From: Desulfopila sp. IMCC35006
GTDB lineage: Bacteria; Desulfobacterota; Desulfobulbia; Desulfobulbales; Desulfocapsaceae
Assembly: GCF_005116645.1 (NCBI RefSeq)
Contig: NZ_SWCM01000006.1
Span: 281,995 to 345,994 of the forward strand
DNA: 64,000 bases
Direction: 5' to 3'
Part shown: positions 16,482 to 25,758 of the stretch, one piece after another
Position numbering within the stretch: the stretch's first letter is position 1
Layout of the letters: the number at the start of each line of letters is the position of its first letter
Position numbers and translations under genes: made by a program
The notes under the pieces: generated by a model
Told to the model about the DNA's origin: nothing
Seen by the model: the letters and a program-made list of their open reading frames with translations, nothing else
The model's database searches: none

Positions 16482-17537
16482 TCAATCCGCCTTTGGCGCC
16501 TTGCCGGCCTGAGCCGAAAAGCTGACTAACTGGTCAAGTTTTTTCAAGGCCGCACCCGATGCAACAAGCTCTCTTGCCTGGGCAATGCCTTCCTTAATGG
16601 TACCGGCCTTACCCGCAGCCAGGAGCGACGCCCCGGCATTGAACAGCACCATGTCGAGCTTGGCTCCGGGTTCGCCCTGCAGTACCGATCGAACCTGCTG
16701 TGCAGCCTCAATTGCGGTCGCACCGCCTTTAATATCAATGAGCGATGCCCGGGTCAAACCGACATCCTCAGGCTCCAGGGTGTAGCTGGTTACCTTACCG
16801 TCAAAACCATCGGCTATATACGAAGTACCGGTAACGGTCAATTCGTCCATATTCCCCTCACCCCAGACTACGAGGGTACGTTTTATGCCCAGGCGAACCA
16901 GTACATTGGCGAGGACCGTTGTCAATTCTCTGGCAAAGACTCCGGTGAGCTGGACATTTGCTCCCGCCGGATTGGTCATTGGCCCCAGGATATTGAAAAT
17001 GGACCGGATACCGATTTCCCGGCGCGGCCCGATAGCATATTTCATCGCCCCGTGCAGCATGGGCGCAAAAAGAAAACCAATCCCCACCGATCGTACACAC
17101 TGAGAAACAGCTTCGGCGGGAAGACTTAAGTCTACCCCGAGTGCTTCCAGGACATCGGCACTGCCACACTGGGAAGAAACCGCTCTGTTGCCATGTTTGG
17201 CCACCGGAATACCGGCCGCAGCCACGACAAAGGCGGTGGTTGTTGAAACATTAAAGGTACCCGAACCATCCCCACCAGTGCCGACGATATCCATCAGAAC
17301 AGCGCCGCCGGCGGTATCGACGCCGGAATCGACAAAGGTAGCCTTGGAGCGCATGACCCGGACAGCCCCTACAATTTCATCGATGGTTTCCCCTTTCATC
17401 CTGAGCGCGGTGATAAAAGAGCCTATCTGGGCATCGGTGGCATTGCCGTCCATAATATCGTTCATTACCGAAACCATTTCCGACTCAGTAAGGTTCTGGC
17501 TGGTAACAATTTTGCTGATCGCTTCTTTAATATTCAT
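16482..17537 (-). CDS. trpD: anthranilate phosphoribosyltransferase
   Basis: A 351-aa enzyme transferring the phosphoribosyl group from PRPP to anthranilate. The glycine loop DIVGTGGDGSGTFNVST (PRPP binding), HGNRAVSSQCGSADVLEALG and FLFAPMLHGAMKYAIGPRREIGIRSIFNILGP are all canonical. Stands between trpG and trpC in the same direction; not fused to trpG. Confidence 0.97.
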   Translation of the reverse strand: MNIKEAISKIVTSQNLTESEMVSVMNDIMDGNATDAQIGSFITALRMKGETIDEIVGAVRVMRSKATFVDSGVDTAGGAVLMDIVGTGGDGSGTFNVSTTTAFVVAAAGIPVAKHGNRAVSSQCGSADVLEALGVDLSLPAEAVSQCVRSVGIGFLFAPMLHGAMKYAIGPRREIGIRSIFNILGPMTNPAGANVQLTGVFARELTTVLANVLVRLGIKRTLVVWGEGNMDELTVTGTSYIADGFDGKVTSYTLEPEDVGLTRASLIDIKGGATAIEAAQQVRSVLQGEPGAKLDMVLFNAGASLLAAGKAGTIKEGIAQARELVASGAALKKLDQLVSFSAQAGKAPKAD

Positions 17538-17578
17538 GATTTTTATTCGTAGGATTTATTTTTTTTCGCAAACCTCTT

Positions 17579-18184
17579 TCATGGCCGCAACAGCTTGAGA
17601 TAATCGGTTGCCAGAAAATTTTTCAGAAGGGTTATCCCTGCGGGCGTCATAATCGATTCCGGGTGAAACTGAACGCCTTCGATAGGCAGAGTTTTATGAC
17701 GCAGGCCCATCAGCTCGTTTTGATCGGATCGGCAGCTCACCTCCAGACATTCTGGAAAGTCGCTTTCCTGCACCACCAGAGAATGATAACGCATACCATC
17801 AAAAGGATGCGGCAGTCCGGTGAAAACACCGCGACCGTCATGCTCCATCGGGCTCGTTTTACCGTGCATTATCCGGGAGGCACGAATGACCGTGCCGCCA
17901 AATGCCTCCCCTATCGCCTGATGGCCCAGGCAAACACCCAGAATCGGCAGTTTGCCGGCAAAATATTTAATTGCCTCGATGGAAATCCCCGCCTCACTCG
18001 GCGTGCAGGGTCCCGGCGAAATCAACAATCGGTCGGGCTGCAGCGCTTCAATCTCCTGGACGGTAATTTTATCGTTACGAAACACCCGGATATCTTCGGT
18101 TCGGCCTTCTTTCAATCCATTGGCCGCGACTGTCTGCACAATGTTATAAGTGAAAGAATCGTAATTATCAATTATTACAAGCAT
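17579..18184 (-). CDS. trpG: anthranilate synthase glutaminase subunit
   Basis: A 201-aa class I glutamine amidotransferase supplying ammonia to TrpE. The oxyanion strand [11 protein letters not shown], nucleophile Cys in [16 protein letters not shown], and His/Glu in GVQFHPESI are visible. It could double as PabA for folate. The 3-base gap after trpE indicates coupling. Confidence 0.96.
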   Translation of the reverse strand: MLVIIDNYDSFTYNIVQTVAANGLKEGRTEDIRVFRNDKITVQEIEALQPDRLLISPGPCTPSEAGISIEAIKYFAGKLPILGVCLGHQAIGEAFGGTVIRASRIMHGKTSPMEHDGRGVFTGLPHPFDGMRYHSLVVQESDFPECLEVSCRSDQNELMGLRHKTLPIEGVQFHPESIMTPAGITLLKNFLATDYLKLLRP

Positions 18185-18187
18185 TTT

Positions 18188-19681
18188 CTAAAATCCCTTC
18201 TCGGCAAGTTCAACAGCACGGCGCAGACCCAATGATTTATTAACCGTTTCCTCATATTCTTTTTCCGGTACAGAGTCGGCAACAATCCCGGCTCCAGCCT
18301 GGATATACAGATCTTTTCCCTTCATGACAAAGGTCCTGATGGTAATACAAAAATCCATATTGCCGGAGAAACCAAAATAACCGACAGCCCCGGCATAGGG
18401 GCCCCGTTTGTCCTTTTCCAGTTCATCGATTATCTGCATTGCCCTGATTTTCGGGGCGCCACTGACCGTACCAGCCGGGAAACAGGCCGCCATCACATCA
18501 AATTGATCTTTATCCTCGGCAATCTCGCCATGAACACCGGAAACGATATGCATAACATGGCTGTATCGCTCAATAACCAACAGATCCTGGACCTCGACAC
18601 GGCCGCCTTTCGCCACCCGGCCAACATCGTTGCGGCCAAGGTCAACCAGCATCAAATGTTCTGCCGTTTCTTTTGGGTCCGCCAGCAGCTCACGCTCCAG
18701 TGCCAGGTCTTTTTCCGGTGTTGCCCCGCGTTTTCTGGTGCCGGCTATCGGCCGCAGCTCGATGTTGTCGCCTTCTTTCCGCACCAGAATCTCAGGGGAA
18801 GAACCAATTTGAATAACGTCGCCCAGCTGCAGAAAAAACAGATACGGACTTGGATTAATATGTCGCAGCGCCCGATACAGAACCATTGGGGCCAGGTCGG
18901 TTCTGGTGTGAAATCGCTGCGAGAGCACGACTTGAATAATGTCGCCGGCGATGATGTATTCTTTGGCTTTCTCCACCATGGCTTCAAACTGAGCCTGGGC
19001 CATATTGGAGGAAAAGTCATGGGAGATGGCGCCGTCGCTTCCGCTCGCTGCAAAAAATTCGGCGGAAACCGGGCGTTTAATTTTTGCGGTGACACCATGA
19101 ATCAGTTCCACAGCCTGATCATACAGCATGTTTCCATCACTCTCGGGATCAACCTGCACCCAGCAGACGATGGTCACGGTCTGCTTGAAACTGTCATGAA
19201 CCAGAACAATTTTCGGTACCATGAAAGAGGAATCAGGAAAATCAGTGGCCGGCCGACTGTCGGGGAGTTCCTCCATGAATCGGACCATGTCGTAGCCGAG
19301 GAATCCAACAGCACCGCCGCAGAACCTTGGCAGATGCTCGTATTCGGCGGCAGCAAGCTCTTCGATCATCGATTTCAGAGCCTGCAGGGGGTCTGATGAA
19401 AAACTCCGGCTTGCCCTGATACCGTTTTTCACTTCATCCAGCTGGATTGAATCGGCCGTGGAAGTAAACGTCACCAGCGGATCGTAGCCAATAAAAGAGA
19501 ACCGCCCCCACTTTTCACCGCCCTCCATACTCTCAAAGAGAAAAACATGGCTGTGCCCTTCGGCAACCTTGGCAAAAAGGGTTAACGGGTTATCAAGATC
19601 GGCAACTATTTCCGTACATACCGGGATTAACCGGGCGGTGGCCATATCATTGTTAAATTGCTGTTTGTCCGGTAAAAACAT
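18188..19681 (-). CDS. trpE: anthranilate synthase component I
   Basis: A 497-aa chorismate-binding enzyme. The N-terminal tryptophan-feedback segment is present as VFLFESMEGGEKWGRFSFIG (LFES in place of the usual LLES). The chorismate site includes IAGTRKRG, DLGRNDVGRV and FPAGTVSGAPKIRAM. I start at MFLPDKQQFNND because this matches the usual TrpE N terminus (two residues of flavour before LIPVCTEI). The open frame extends 44 codons further, but that part lies in repeat copy 4 and does not look like TrpE. No strong RBS is seen. Confidence 0.95.
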   Translation of the reverse strand: MFLPDKQQFNNDMATARLIPVCTEIVADLDNPLTLFAKVAEGHSHVFLFESMEGGEKWGRFSFIGYDPLVTFTSTADSIQLDEVKNGIRASRSFSSDPLQALKSMIEELAAAEYEHLPRFCGGAVGFLGYDMVRFMEELPDSRPATDFPDSSFMVPKIVLVHDSFKQTVTIVCWVQVDPESDGNMLYDQAVELIHGVTAKIKRPVSAEFFAASGSDGAISHDFSSNMAQAQFEAMVEKAKEYIIAGDIIQVVLSQRFHTRTDLAPMVLYRALRHINPSPYLFFLQLGDVIQIGSSPEILVRKEGDNIELRPIAGTRKRGATPEKDLALERELLADPKETAEHLMLVDLGRNDVGRVAKGGRVEVQDLLVIERYSHVMHIVSGVHGEIAEDKDQFDVMAACFPAGTVSGAPKIRAMQIIDELEKDKRGPYAGAVGYFGFSGNMDFCITIRTFVMKGKDLYIQAGAGIVADSVPEKEYEETVNKSLGLRRAVELAEKGF

Positions 19682-19774
19682 GTTCTTAGACTCAATCAAG
19701 GGATAGGTGAAAAAAATGAAATATTTAAGGCGAACATGAACATACCAGCTGCCTCGTGGTCTTGTCCAGCCTGT

Positions 19775-19866
19775 TAGTGACTTAGAAATACTTTGCTTAT
19801 GCTGTTCAAGCAAAGTATTTCGTGAAGGAACTTACCCCGCAAATCTTTTGGGCGGGGTAAGTGGTT
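19775..19866 (+). repeat. GTGACTTAG structured element, copy 4
   Basis: TAGTGACTTAG at 19775, stem 19785-19798 / 19808-19821 (14 bp perfect, 9-base loop ATGCTGTTC), GTGAAGGAACTTA, and the terminal ACCCCGC...GCGGGGT hairpin then AAGTGGTTG. The stem sequence (GAAATACTTTGCTT) differs from the other copies at several positions, with matching changes in the other arm. It is the only copy not directly behind a stop codon of a + strand gene: it lies upstream of trpE and antisense to any trpE leader RNA. Confidence 0.88.
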
Positions 19867-19880
19867 GTAATGTGAAGGAT

Positions 19881-19922
19881 AAAAAAAGGGCCATGAAATC
19901 TTACGATTCCATGGCCCTTTTT
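19881..19922 (-). terminator. terminator of rpsT
   Basis: GGGCCATG pairs with CATGGCCC, then one mismatch and AATC/GATT around a TTAC loop, flanked by A7 and T5. It works in either direction and lies 42 bases after the rpsT stop. Confidence 0.9.
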
Positions 19923-19964
19923 CACCTTTCAGCAACCGCTTTACAGCAACGGCAGCAAAACAAC

Positions 19965-20237
19965 TTACGCAGCGGTGGTCATTTTATTTACACGCTTGGC
20001 GAGTCGAGAAATTTTTCGAGATGCATTCCGCTTGTGAATAGTACCCTTGCTCGCGGTCTTGGCTATAACCGAAGTGGCTTCTTTCAGAACGTCCTGTGCT
20101 ACATCTGCTGTTCCGGCAACCACGGCTTCATCGAGTTTGCGAATGATTGTTTTCATTTTTGTTTTATTCATCTTGTTGCGCAAACGGCTCGCCTGAGCTT
20201 GACGGTTTCTCTTTTCAGCGGATTTATGATTTGCCAC
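19965..20237 (-). CDS. rpsT: 30S ribosomal protein S20
   Basis: A 90-aa very basic protein, opening MANHKSAEKRNRQAQASRLRNK as in S20, with the C-terminal KGTIHKRNASRKISRLAKRVNK that packs against 16S rRNA helices. AGGAGG lies just upstream of the ATG. Monocistronic, with its own terminator. Confidence 0.98.
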   Translation of the reverse strand: MANHKSAEKRNRQAQASRLRNKMNKTKMKTIIRKLDEAVVAGTADVAQDVLKEATSVIAKTASKGTIHKRNASRKISRLAKRVNKMTTAA

Positions 20238-20548
20238 GTACTTCCTCCTGTAATTATCGTATCTCTTCGATTAGATGAGTTAAATATATTTTTGTACATC
20301 AGGGATCGTGATCGCACAGATCTGCGCCGATCCTGAAAATTTCATATCGTGAAGCGAATAATTTATAATGCAAGAAGAAGACAATGTCAACAAATATCAT
20401 CAATCGCGCATCGTCATTTTGCAGCGGATATCTTTCATCGCCGATTTGACACCCAGCCTGAACATACGATATGCTTTGAGTGAAGACAGCGGATGGAATT
20501 ACTCGTCTGGCTAGCCCAGAATCAATACGTACAATGAAGGCCGGTGCC
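20238..20548. other. divergent intergenic region
   Basis: About 310 bases between rpsT and the cNMP-binding gene, AT-rich near rpsT. It must hold both promoters; I see no confident motif or small gene. Confidence 0.35.
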
Positions 20549-21646
20549 ATGGGGTTTCCCAAAATATTATTTAAGATCGTTGAAAATCGCAGCTGCCCCA
20601 TCTATGCATTCAACGATAGCTTTGCCCTCTCGGGGATAGCCATCCCACTGGCAAACGACAATGAGAACAGTTTTATCACAACCTCAATCATCAGTTATCC
20701 GGCCGGGAAAAAGATGTGCAAGGTGTTAAACGCCGATCTGTCCAAACTGGTTGTTCAATACGAAAGGGGTGACAAAATACCTGTCTGCATGATCAATTGC
20801 AGCGGCTGTACCGGCTCGATACGACTTGAGCACAGCAAAGATGAGCATCTCCAGAAACTTGGTCAAGACACCCTCTCCGATGAACTCGGCTCAATTGTCC
20901 ACCTGCTGAGCAGCTTTCCTTTTTTCAAAAATATCGACCAGAAAAATCTCGATGCAGTCATCAGTTATTTCAAGCTGAATACATACCAGCCTGGCGATAT
21001 TGTCATCAGCAAAGGTGATCCCGGCGGCAGATTCTATATAATAGTGTCGGGAACGGTTAATGTGTTAAACCATGCGGGAATTATTATCTCGACCCTCGAC
21101 ACCGGAGAAGTTTTCGGCGAGATGAGTCTTATCTGCAACGATATTGTCAATGCCACGATTCAAGTAAAAGAACCGAGTTCCATCCTGTATATTGACCAAC
21201 CAAATTTTCACAAAATTCTCGATATCTATCCTGAAATCCAGCGCTATTTTTCACGGCTCATGGCCGAAAGATTGAACAAGTCCAACAGGATCCGTGCCGA
21301 AGATCTCAGCTCAGGAATTACCGGCAACCTGTCAGAAATCCCCCCGGAGGCGCTTTTCCAGACCTTAAACATGAACAACAAAACCGGTATTCTGACGCTT
21401 TCCAACCTCAGCAAGGGAACCGCCCGATTCTCCTTTAGACAGGGGGCTCTGATCAAAGCAAAATATGATGAACATGCCGGAGACATGGCATTTTATCAGA
21501 TACTTAAAGAAAAATCGGGCCGTTTTCGCTTCACTCCCGGCATCGCCCAGGAAGATTTCCGAACCCCGGAAATAGGCTTTTTCATGAAACTGCTTATGGA
21601 AGGAATGCGCAGGCTTGATGAAGGGAAAAATCAGAATACCAACTGA
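20549..21646 (+). CDS. cyclic-nucleotide-binding protein with C-terminal DUF4388 (PATAN-like) domain
   Basis: About 365 aa. Residues 1-105 hold an N-terminal domain with spaced cysteines (ENRSCPIY, KKMCKVL, CMINCSGCTGSIRLE) that could bind metal. A Crp-type cNMP domain follows (FPFFKNIDQKNLDAV ... GDIVISKGDPGGRFYIIVSGTVNVL ... TGEVFGEMSLI), and after it a DUF4388 domain (GNLSEIPPEALFQTLNMNNKTGILTLSN ... FRQGALIKAKYDEHAGDMAFYQILK). There is no DNA-binding helix-turn-helix, so it probably signals through partners. The phosphate-binding Arg of cAMP sites is not obvious. The start is uncertain: AAGG 8 bases before the ATG at 20549 favours this one over 20480. Its TGA stop begins a palindromic element. 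Confidence 0.85.
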   Translation: MGFPKILFKIVENRSCPIYAFNDSFALSGIAIPLANDNENSFITTSIISYPAGKKMCKVLNADLSKLVVQYERGDKIPVCMINCSGCTGSIRLEHSKDEHLQKLGQDTLSDELGSIVHLLSSFPFFKNIDQKNLDAVISYFKLNTYQPGDIVISKGDPGGRFYIIVSGTVNVLNHAGIIISTLDTGEVFGEMSLICNDIVNATIQVKEPSSILYIDQPNFHKILDIYPEIQRYFSRLMAERLNKSNRIRAEDLSSGITGNLSEIPPEALFQTLNMNNKTGILTLSNLSKGTARFSFRQGALIKAKYDEHAGDMAFYQILKEKSGRFRFTPGIAQEDFRTPEIGFFMKLLMEGMRRLDEGKNQNTN

Positions 21647-21800
21647 TGGTGTCGTAAAAATTCTTCACCTGCTTCGTTGCTGTAAAATCTCTACCAGTTC
21701 GACGTACTCTAGTACGCCGAACTGGTAGAGATTTTGCGCGCCTCGCATCTGAAGCTTTTTACTTATCCATCTAGATTTATGTATTTTTATAACACCATCA
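21644..21800. repeat. 155-bp palindromic element between convergent genes
   Basis: Terminal inverted repeats ATGGTGTCGTAAAAAT (21646-21661) and ATTTTTATAACACCAT (21783-21798) match except for one mismatch and one G-T pair. An inner 24-bp stem (21684-21707 / 21712-21735, one mismatch, loop TCTA) gives a strong cruciform or bidirectional terminator. Each end reads TGATGGTGT outward-in, and its TGA is the stop codon of the flanking gene on that strand. Confidence 0.85.
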
Positions 21801-24050
21801 TTCAAGCTTACCTAAATAATTAAAAGTCGACAGCTTGCCGTACCTACCGGTGTTATGCAACCGGTCGTCCAGGTCCTGCAGCTCCCTTTTCGAGCTGGTG
21901 CCACCGGAAATATCGACGACCGCATACTTTACCCCCATCTCTTTCAGTTCGTCGAGATAAGGCAGCAACGAAAATGGTTTATCCGGGAAAGTCTGCGTAT
22001 AGCCTTCTTTCTTCCTGATAACATAGGGCTCATCCCTGGGGCTGAGAATCTGCTTGTCGTAGGGGAAATAATCCGGAGCAAGCCTGGATGTGTACAACGC
22101 AGGAGCACCATACACCATAAGGCCAACCGGTATGGATCTCCCGCCGGAGCTGGTACTGCCCCCTGCCCTGCAACCATTGAGCAATTCCTGCAGTGCCGCG
22201 CGATCCATCTCAATGCCTGCCTGAGCAGCACCTATTCCAAGCTCGCTGACCATCGCCAGCGCCTGGTTGTTAAACAGATTTGCCGTGTAATCGGCAAAGA
22301 GGTGGGCTTTTTCACCTTTAAACAATAATCTCTGACTGAGATGACCCAGCTGAAAACTGCGAAAGCCGGTCCGCAGAAGCAGCTGTATCTGTTTTTTTAC
22401 CTTGGGCAAATCATTTTCCATTATCAACGGAGGAAGCGCCCAGGTCAGCATCCTGGCTTTTTTGCCAAGCGCCCCTTTCATCTTGCCCGCCTGGCTCACC
22501 GTCTGCTTATTGAAACTCAGCAGGTAACGATCCGGTACCAACGGTAAATCACCGAGGATAAGTTTGAGCGAATCGGTCTTGAGCCACCAGTCCATCGGTA
22601 ATTTTTTTCTTACCGGCTGCGGACGGTGCGGCCTGTGGGACGCTCCCGCTTTTCTCTTTATGTCCGGCTGTTCCCCGTCAGGCAAATCACTGCCGGTATC
22701 GCAGACCAGGCTGACAATCCGATCGATTGTTGCCGCCAGTTGCTTTTTCTTAACAGCCAGTTCCCGACCAATCCTGGCAACTTGCGATGCTCCATCGTAA
22801 GAAGAAGCACCCTGCGCCCCGCCATCGACTTTATACACTTCGACATGTCCATTGGCAGCGGCCTGAAAACCGGCCGGCAGTTCAATTGAGACCTTGCTGC
22901 CGGCGACGGCATTCTCTTTTTTTTCACCAAGCACAAACATTGACTTGAGGCGAAAAGCCGTCCTTTCCCCCGATGGTTCGACATGCAGACGCAGTCTGTC
23001 GCCTACAGACAGACTGCCCTTGGTAACAAACCGGCAGGTAAGCTGATCGCCAACCATCCGAGTCACGGTGAAACGACCAAGATGATTGCCCATATTCCCC
23101 GAGTGATGGGGCGATGTCGCTTCGGCTGGCTGAGGAGAGAAAAAATAACCACTGGTCGTCTTGCGACTCATCGCCTGGTCGGCGAGAACCCTGGCTTGCT
23201 CCAGCGCCTCGTCCTGATGCGGTAAATCGGCATCGAGAACCATTCGATAGGCCGCGACAATGGAATGAACATAGTGCGCCGAGCGTAACCGGCCTTCGAT
23301 TTTCAGCGAGGAAATACCGGCTTCCTTTAGAAAAGGAACGGCTTCCAGACCGGTTAGATCATTCATGGAAAAGAGATACCGTCCAGAATCGCCTTTTTTC
23401 CCGGCATCCTTCGCGCCTTTCCCACCGGTGATTCTGGCGCCGGAGCTATAGGCCCTGCGGCATGGCTGTACACAGCGGCCCCGCAGCCCGCTTTTCCCAC
23501 CGAGATAGGACGAGAACAGACAGAGCCCGGAGTAGGAAAAACACATAGCCCCGTGGATGAAAATCTCCAGCTCAGTGGGGCCTCTTCCGGCTGCGATAGT
23601 ACCAATCTCCTTCAGCGTCAGTTCCCTGGCCAGGACGACTCTTTCGCAACCAAGATCGGCCTGATAACGCACCCCATCCGAATTATGAACCGTCGTCAGA
23701 GTCGAACCATGCAGTCTCAACTCCGGGAAATAATGGCGCACCAGACGGATCAGGCCCAGGTCCTGAACAATGAGCGCATCGGGGTTCAATTCCGCCAACA
23801 GGGCAAGGTTTTCGATTACGAGCGGCAGTTCTCTTTCAAGAATCAGGCTGTTGGCCGCAATATAGAGTTTTTTATCAAGACTATGGCAATGATCGATCAT
23901 CGCCCCTATCTCTTCAAGGCGCACATCTCTCGCCAGATTACGGGCGTTGAAGCCCGGAGCCCCGACATAGACGGCATCGGCACCGCCATCCAGGGCAGCA
24001 CCAAAGGTTTCGGCGTTTCCTACGGGGGCGAGCAGTTCCATGGCAGCCAT
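21798..24050 (-). CDS. peptidase U32 family protein (RlhA/YegQ-like)
   Basis: 750 aa. N-terminal MELLAPVGNAETFGAALDGGADAVYVGAPGFNARN and LEIFIHGAMCFSYSGLCLFSSYLGGKSGLRGRCVQPCRR are the U32 signature, with clustered Cys likely binding an Fe-S cluster. The long C-terminal part contains the extra domain found in RlhA, which is needed for 23S rRNA C2501 hydroxylation in E. coli; most U32 members have been linked to RNA or cofactor hydroxylation, and protease activity is doubtful. Start at 24050 or three codons later. Last gene of a minus-strand run hslR-purH(N)-purN. Confidence 0.9.
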   Translation of the reverse strand: MAAMELLAPVGNAETFGAALDGGADAVYVGAPGFNARNLARDVRLEEIGAMIDHCHSLDKKLYIAANSLILERELPLVIENLALLAELNPDALIVQDLGLIRLVRHYFPELRLHGSTLTTVHNSDGVRYQADLGCERVVLARELTLKEIGTIAAGRGPTELEIFIHGAMCFSYSGLCLFSSYLGGKSGLRGRCVQPCRRAYSSGARITGGKGAKDAGKKGDSGRYLFSMNDLTGLEAVPFLKEAGISSLKIEGRLRSAHYVHSIVAAYRMVLDADLPHQDEALEQARVLADQAMSRKTTSGYFFSPQPAEATSPHHSGNMGNHLGRFTVTRMVGDQLTCRFVTKGSLSVGDRLRLHVEPSGERTAFRLKSMFVLGEKKENAVAGSKVSIELPAGFQAAANGHVEVYKVDGGAQGASSYDGASQVARIGRELAVKKKQLAATIDRIVSLVCDTGSDLPDGEQPDIKRKAGASHRPHRPQPVRKKLPMDWWLKTDSLKLILGDLPLVPDRYLLSFNKQTVSQAGKMKGALGKKARMLTWALPPLIMENDLPKVKKQIQLLLRTGFRSFQLGHLSQRLLFKGEKAHLFADYTANLFNNQALAMVSELGIGAAQAGIEMDRAALQELLNGCRAGGSTSSGGRSIPVGLMVYGAPALYTSRLAPDYFPYDKQILSPRDEPYVIRKKEGYTQTFPDKPFSLLPYLDELKEMGVKYAVVDISGGTSSKRELQDLDDRLHNTGRYGKLSTFNYLGKLE

Positions 24051-24141
24051 CAGATATCGAGGTCCTCATGTTCTCCGGGTCCAGAGCTTTGCCCGGCCGG
24101 ATCGGTTTTTGGGTTTGCTGTCAGCAATCGTTTTTTGTCTT

Positions 24142-24723
24142 TCACATCCCTACCCGTTTCCAGAAGAATTCTATGCCCCGTTGATCAACCCGGTTAATGG
24201 CCTCCGGAAATGCTTCGCATTCGACGGCAAATACCTTATCGGCAATGGTGTCGGCATCATCCTCATAGTTGAGTTCGACGCATTTTTGCAGGATAATCGG
24301 CCCCTCATCAAAATTTTCATTGGCAAAATGCACCGTACAGCCGCTGACCGTGCAGCCGCGTGCCTTGATCGCCTCATGGACGTGGTGGCCATAAAAACCA
24401 GCCCCGCAAAAACTCGGAATGAGGGAGGGATGGATATTAACGACCGCCCGGGCAAGCTCCGGCGGCGGGACGTACAGCTTCAGATAACCGGCGAGACAGA
24501 CGATATCGATATCATAGTCTTGCAGCAATTTATTGATTGTACGGTTATCGGGACCATATAATGCGGGATAGCCGTATTTCGCAGCTTTTTTAAGGCCAAG
24601 CACATCTGCAACATTGGAGATAACCACCTCAATTTTGCCGGCAAGGCTCCCGTTTTCAATGCGCTCATGAAAATTATCGAGGGTGCGTCCGCTGCCGGAA
24701 AGTAACACCGCCATCTTAAGCAT
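24142..24723 (-). CDS. purN: phosphoribosylglycinamide formyltransferase (10-formyl-THF type)
   Basis: A 193-aa enzyme of purine synthesis transferring a formyl group to GAR. MAVLLSGSGRTLDNF binds phosphate. VNIHPSLIPSFCGAGFYG contains the catalytic His, and GCTVHFANENFDEGPII carries the partner Asp region (the usual Asn is in the A-N-N/H-P-S set). Three bases follow purH, so the two are coupled. Confidence 0.94.
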   Translation of the reverse strand: MLKMAVLLSGSGRTLDNFHERIENGSLAGKIEVVISNVADVLGLKKAAKYGYPALYGPDNRTINKLLQDYDIDIVCLAGYLKLYVPPPELARAVVNIHPSLIPSFCGAGFYGHHVHEAIKARGCTVSGCTVHFANENFDEGPIILQKCVELNYEDDADTIADKVFAVECEAFPEAINRVDQRGIEFFWKRVGM

Positions 24724-24726
24724 TGT

Positions 24727-25347
24727 CTATTCTCCGGTGAAATAACTGTTTGTCTCTATATCGACTTTTTCCAGCCACTCGGAAATGGCCGTATCGTAGA
24801 CAGAGGTGAGGGCAAAAACCTTGCGCATCAGTTTAAACCGTGTTTTGAGCGTCGTATTGCCGGATGCTTTAATTTCTTTGATAACCTGAGGATAATCAGC
24901 AGGATCGACAATGACCGTCACATCGTGAAAATTCTTCGCCGCTGCCCGTAACATGGTGGGGCCGCCGATATCGATATTTTCAATGGCATCGGCCAGACTG
25001 CAGTTGGGATCGGCGACGGTTTTGGCAAAGGCGTAGAGGTTTACGGCAATAAGATCGATATTTTTCAAGCCATGCGCGGCACATTGCTGCTGGTGATCGC
25101 TGTTTGCCCGCTGATTTAAAATACCGCCGTGCACTTTGGGATGCAGGGTTTTTACCCGGCCATCGAGCATCTCCGGAAATCCGGTGAACTCCGACACATC
25201 CATGACCGCAAGGCCTGCGTCGCGCAATTTTTTAGCGGTGCCACCGGTGGACAGCAGCTCAATTCCCAACTGCGCCAATTCCGTGGCAAAACCTTCAATT
25301 CCGGCTTTATCGGTCAAGCTTATCAATGCTCTTTCAATTTTGTGCAT
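24727..25347 (-). CDS. purH: stand-alone IMP cyclohydrolase (PurH N-terminal domain only)
   Basis: 206 aa, covering just the MGS-like IMP cyclohydrolase half of Pur[49 protein letters not shown] and [17 protein letters not shown] are all intact. The protein stops at the normal domain border; the AICAR formyltransferase half (about 300 aa) is absent. GGAG is at a good distance from the ATG, and the gene is in frame with no decay downstream, since purN begins 3 bases later. The formyl transfer step must be done by a separate protein encoded elsewhere. Confidence 0.9.
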   Translation of the reverse strand: MHKIERALISLTDKAGIEGFATELAQLGIELLSTGGTAKKLRDAGLAVMDVSEFTGFPEMLDGRVKTLHPKVHGGILNQRANSDHQQQCAAHGLKNIDLIAVNLYAFAKTVADPNCSLADAIENIDIGGPTMLRAAAKNFHDVTVIVDPADYPQVIKEIKASGNTTLKTRFKLMRKVFALTSVYDTAISEWLEKVDIETNSYFTGE

Positions 25348-25350
25348 AAC

Positions 25351-25758
25351 CTACTCCTGTTCATCTTTTCTGGTAAACAATTTAATTTTTCGTCGATCGC
25401 GCTTGCTCGGTTTTTTCGCAGGTCCTGCATAGCCGGCATTAGCCATCCTGCGAAGCTCCTGCTGCTCCTGGCGGGCCTTGATGCTCTCTTCCGATTCAGT
25501 ATAGAGGAGGCGGGCTTCCTGTGCAGGGCGCCGGAATTTAGCCAGAGCCACCACCGTAATATTAAACTCCATACTGCCAATGGTGATACGCAGCTGGTCA
25601 CCGACCAGAACATTGCGGGCCGCTTTAGCCCGACCACCGTTGACATGGACTTTACCGCCATTTATCGCCTGGCTGGCCATCGAGCGGGTCTTAAAGAAAC
25701 GGGCAGCCCATAACCACTTATCCAGTCTGATGGCTTCGTTAGGAGTTTCCATGTTCAT
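25351..25758 (-). CDS. hslR: S4-domain RNA-binding protein, Hsp15-like
   Basis: About 135 aa. EAIRLDKWLWAARFFKTRSMASQAINGGKVHVNGGRAKAARNVLVGDQL is an S4 domain very like Hsp15, which rescues stalled 50S subunits carrying peptidyl-tRNA. The basic C-terminal tail (KKPSKRDRRKIKLF) is also family-like. I start at MNMETPNEAI; the frame upstream is unlikely to be coding. It heads the purH(N)-purN-U32 run. Confidence 0.88.
   Translation of the reverse strand: MNMETPNEAIRLDKWLWAARFFKTRSMASQAINGGKVHVNGGRAKAARNVLVGDQLRITIGSMEFNITVVALAKFRRPAQEARLLYTESEESIKARQEQQELRRMANAGYAGPAKKPSKRDRRKIKLFTRKDEQE

Noticed and set aside
19682..19813. N-terminal extension of trpE with two Trp codons (GWTRPRGSW), resembling a trp leader peptide.
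   Set aside because: It is in frame with trpE without a stop, has no attenuator after it, and its start lies inside repeat copy 4.
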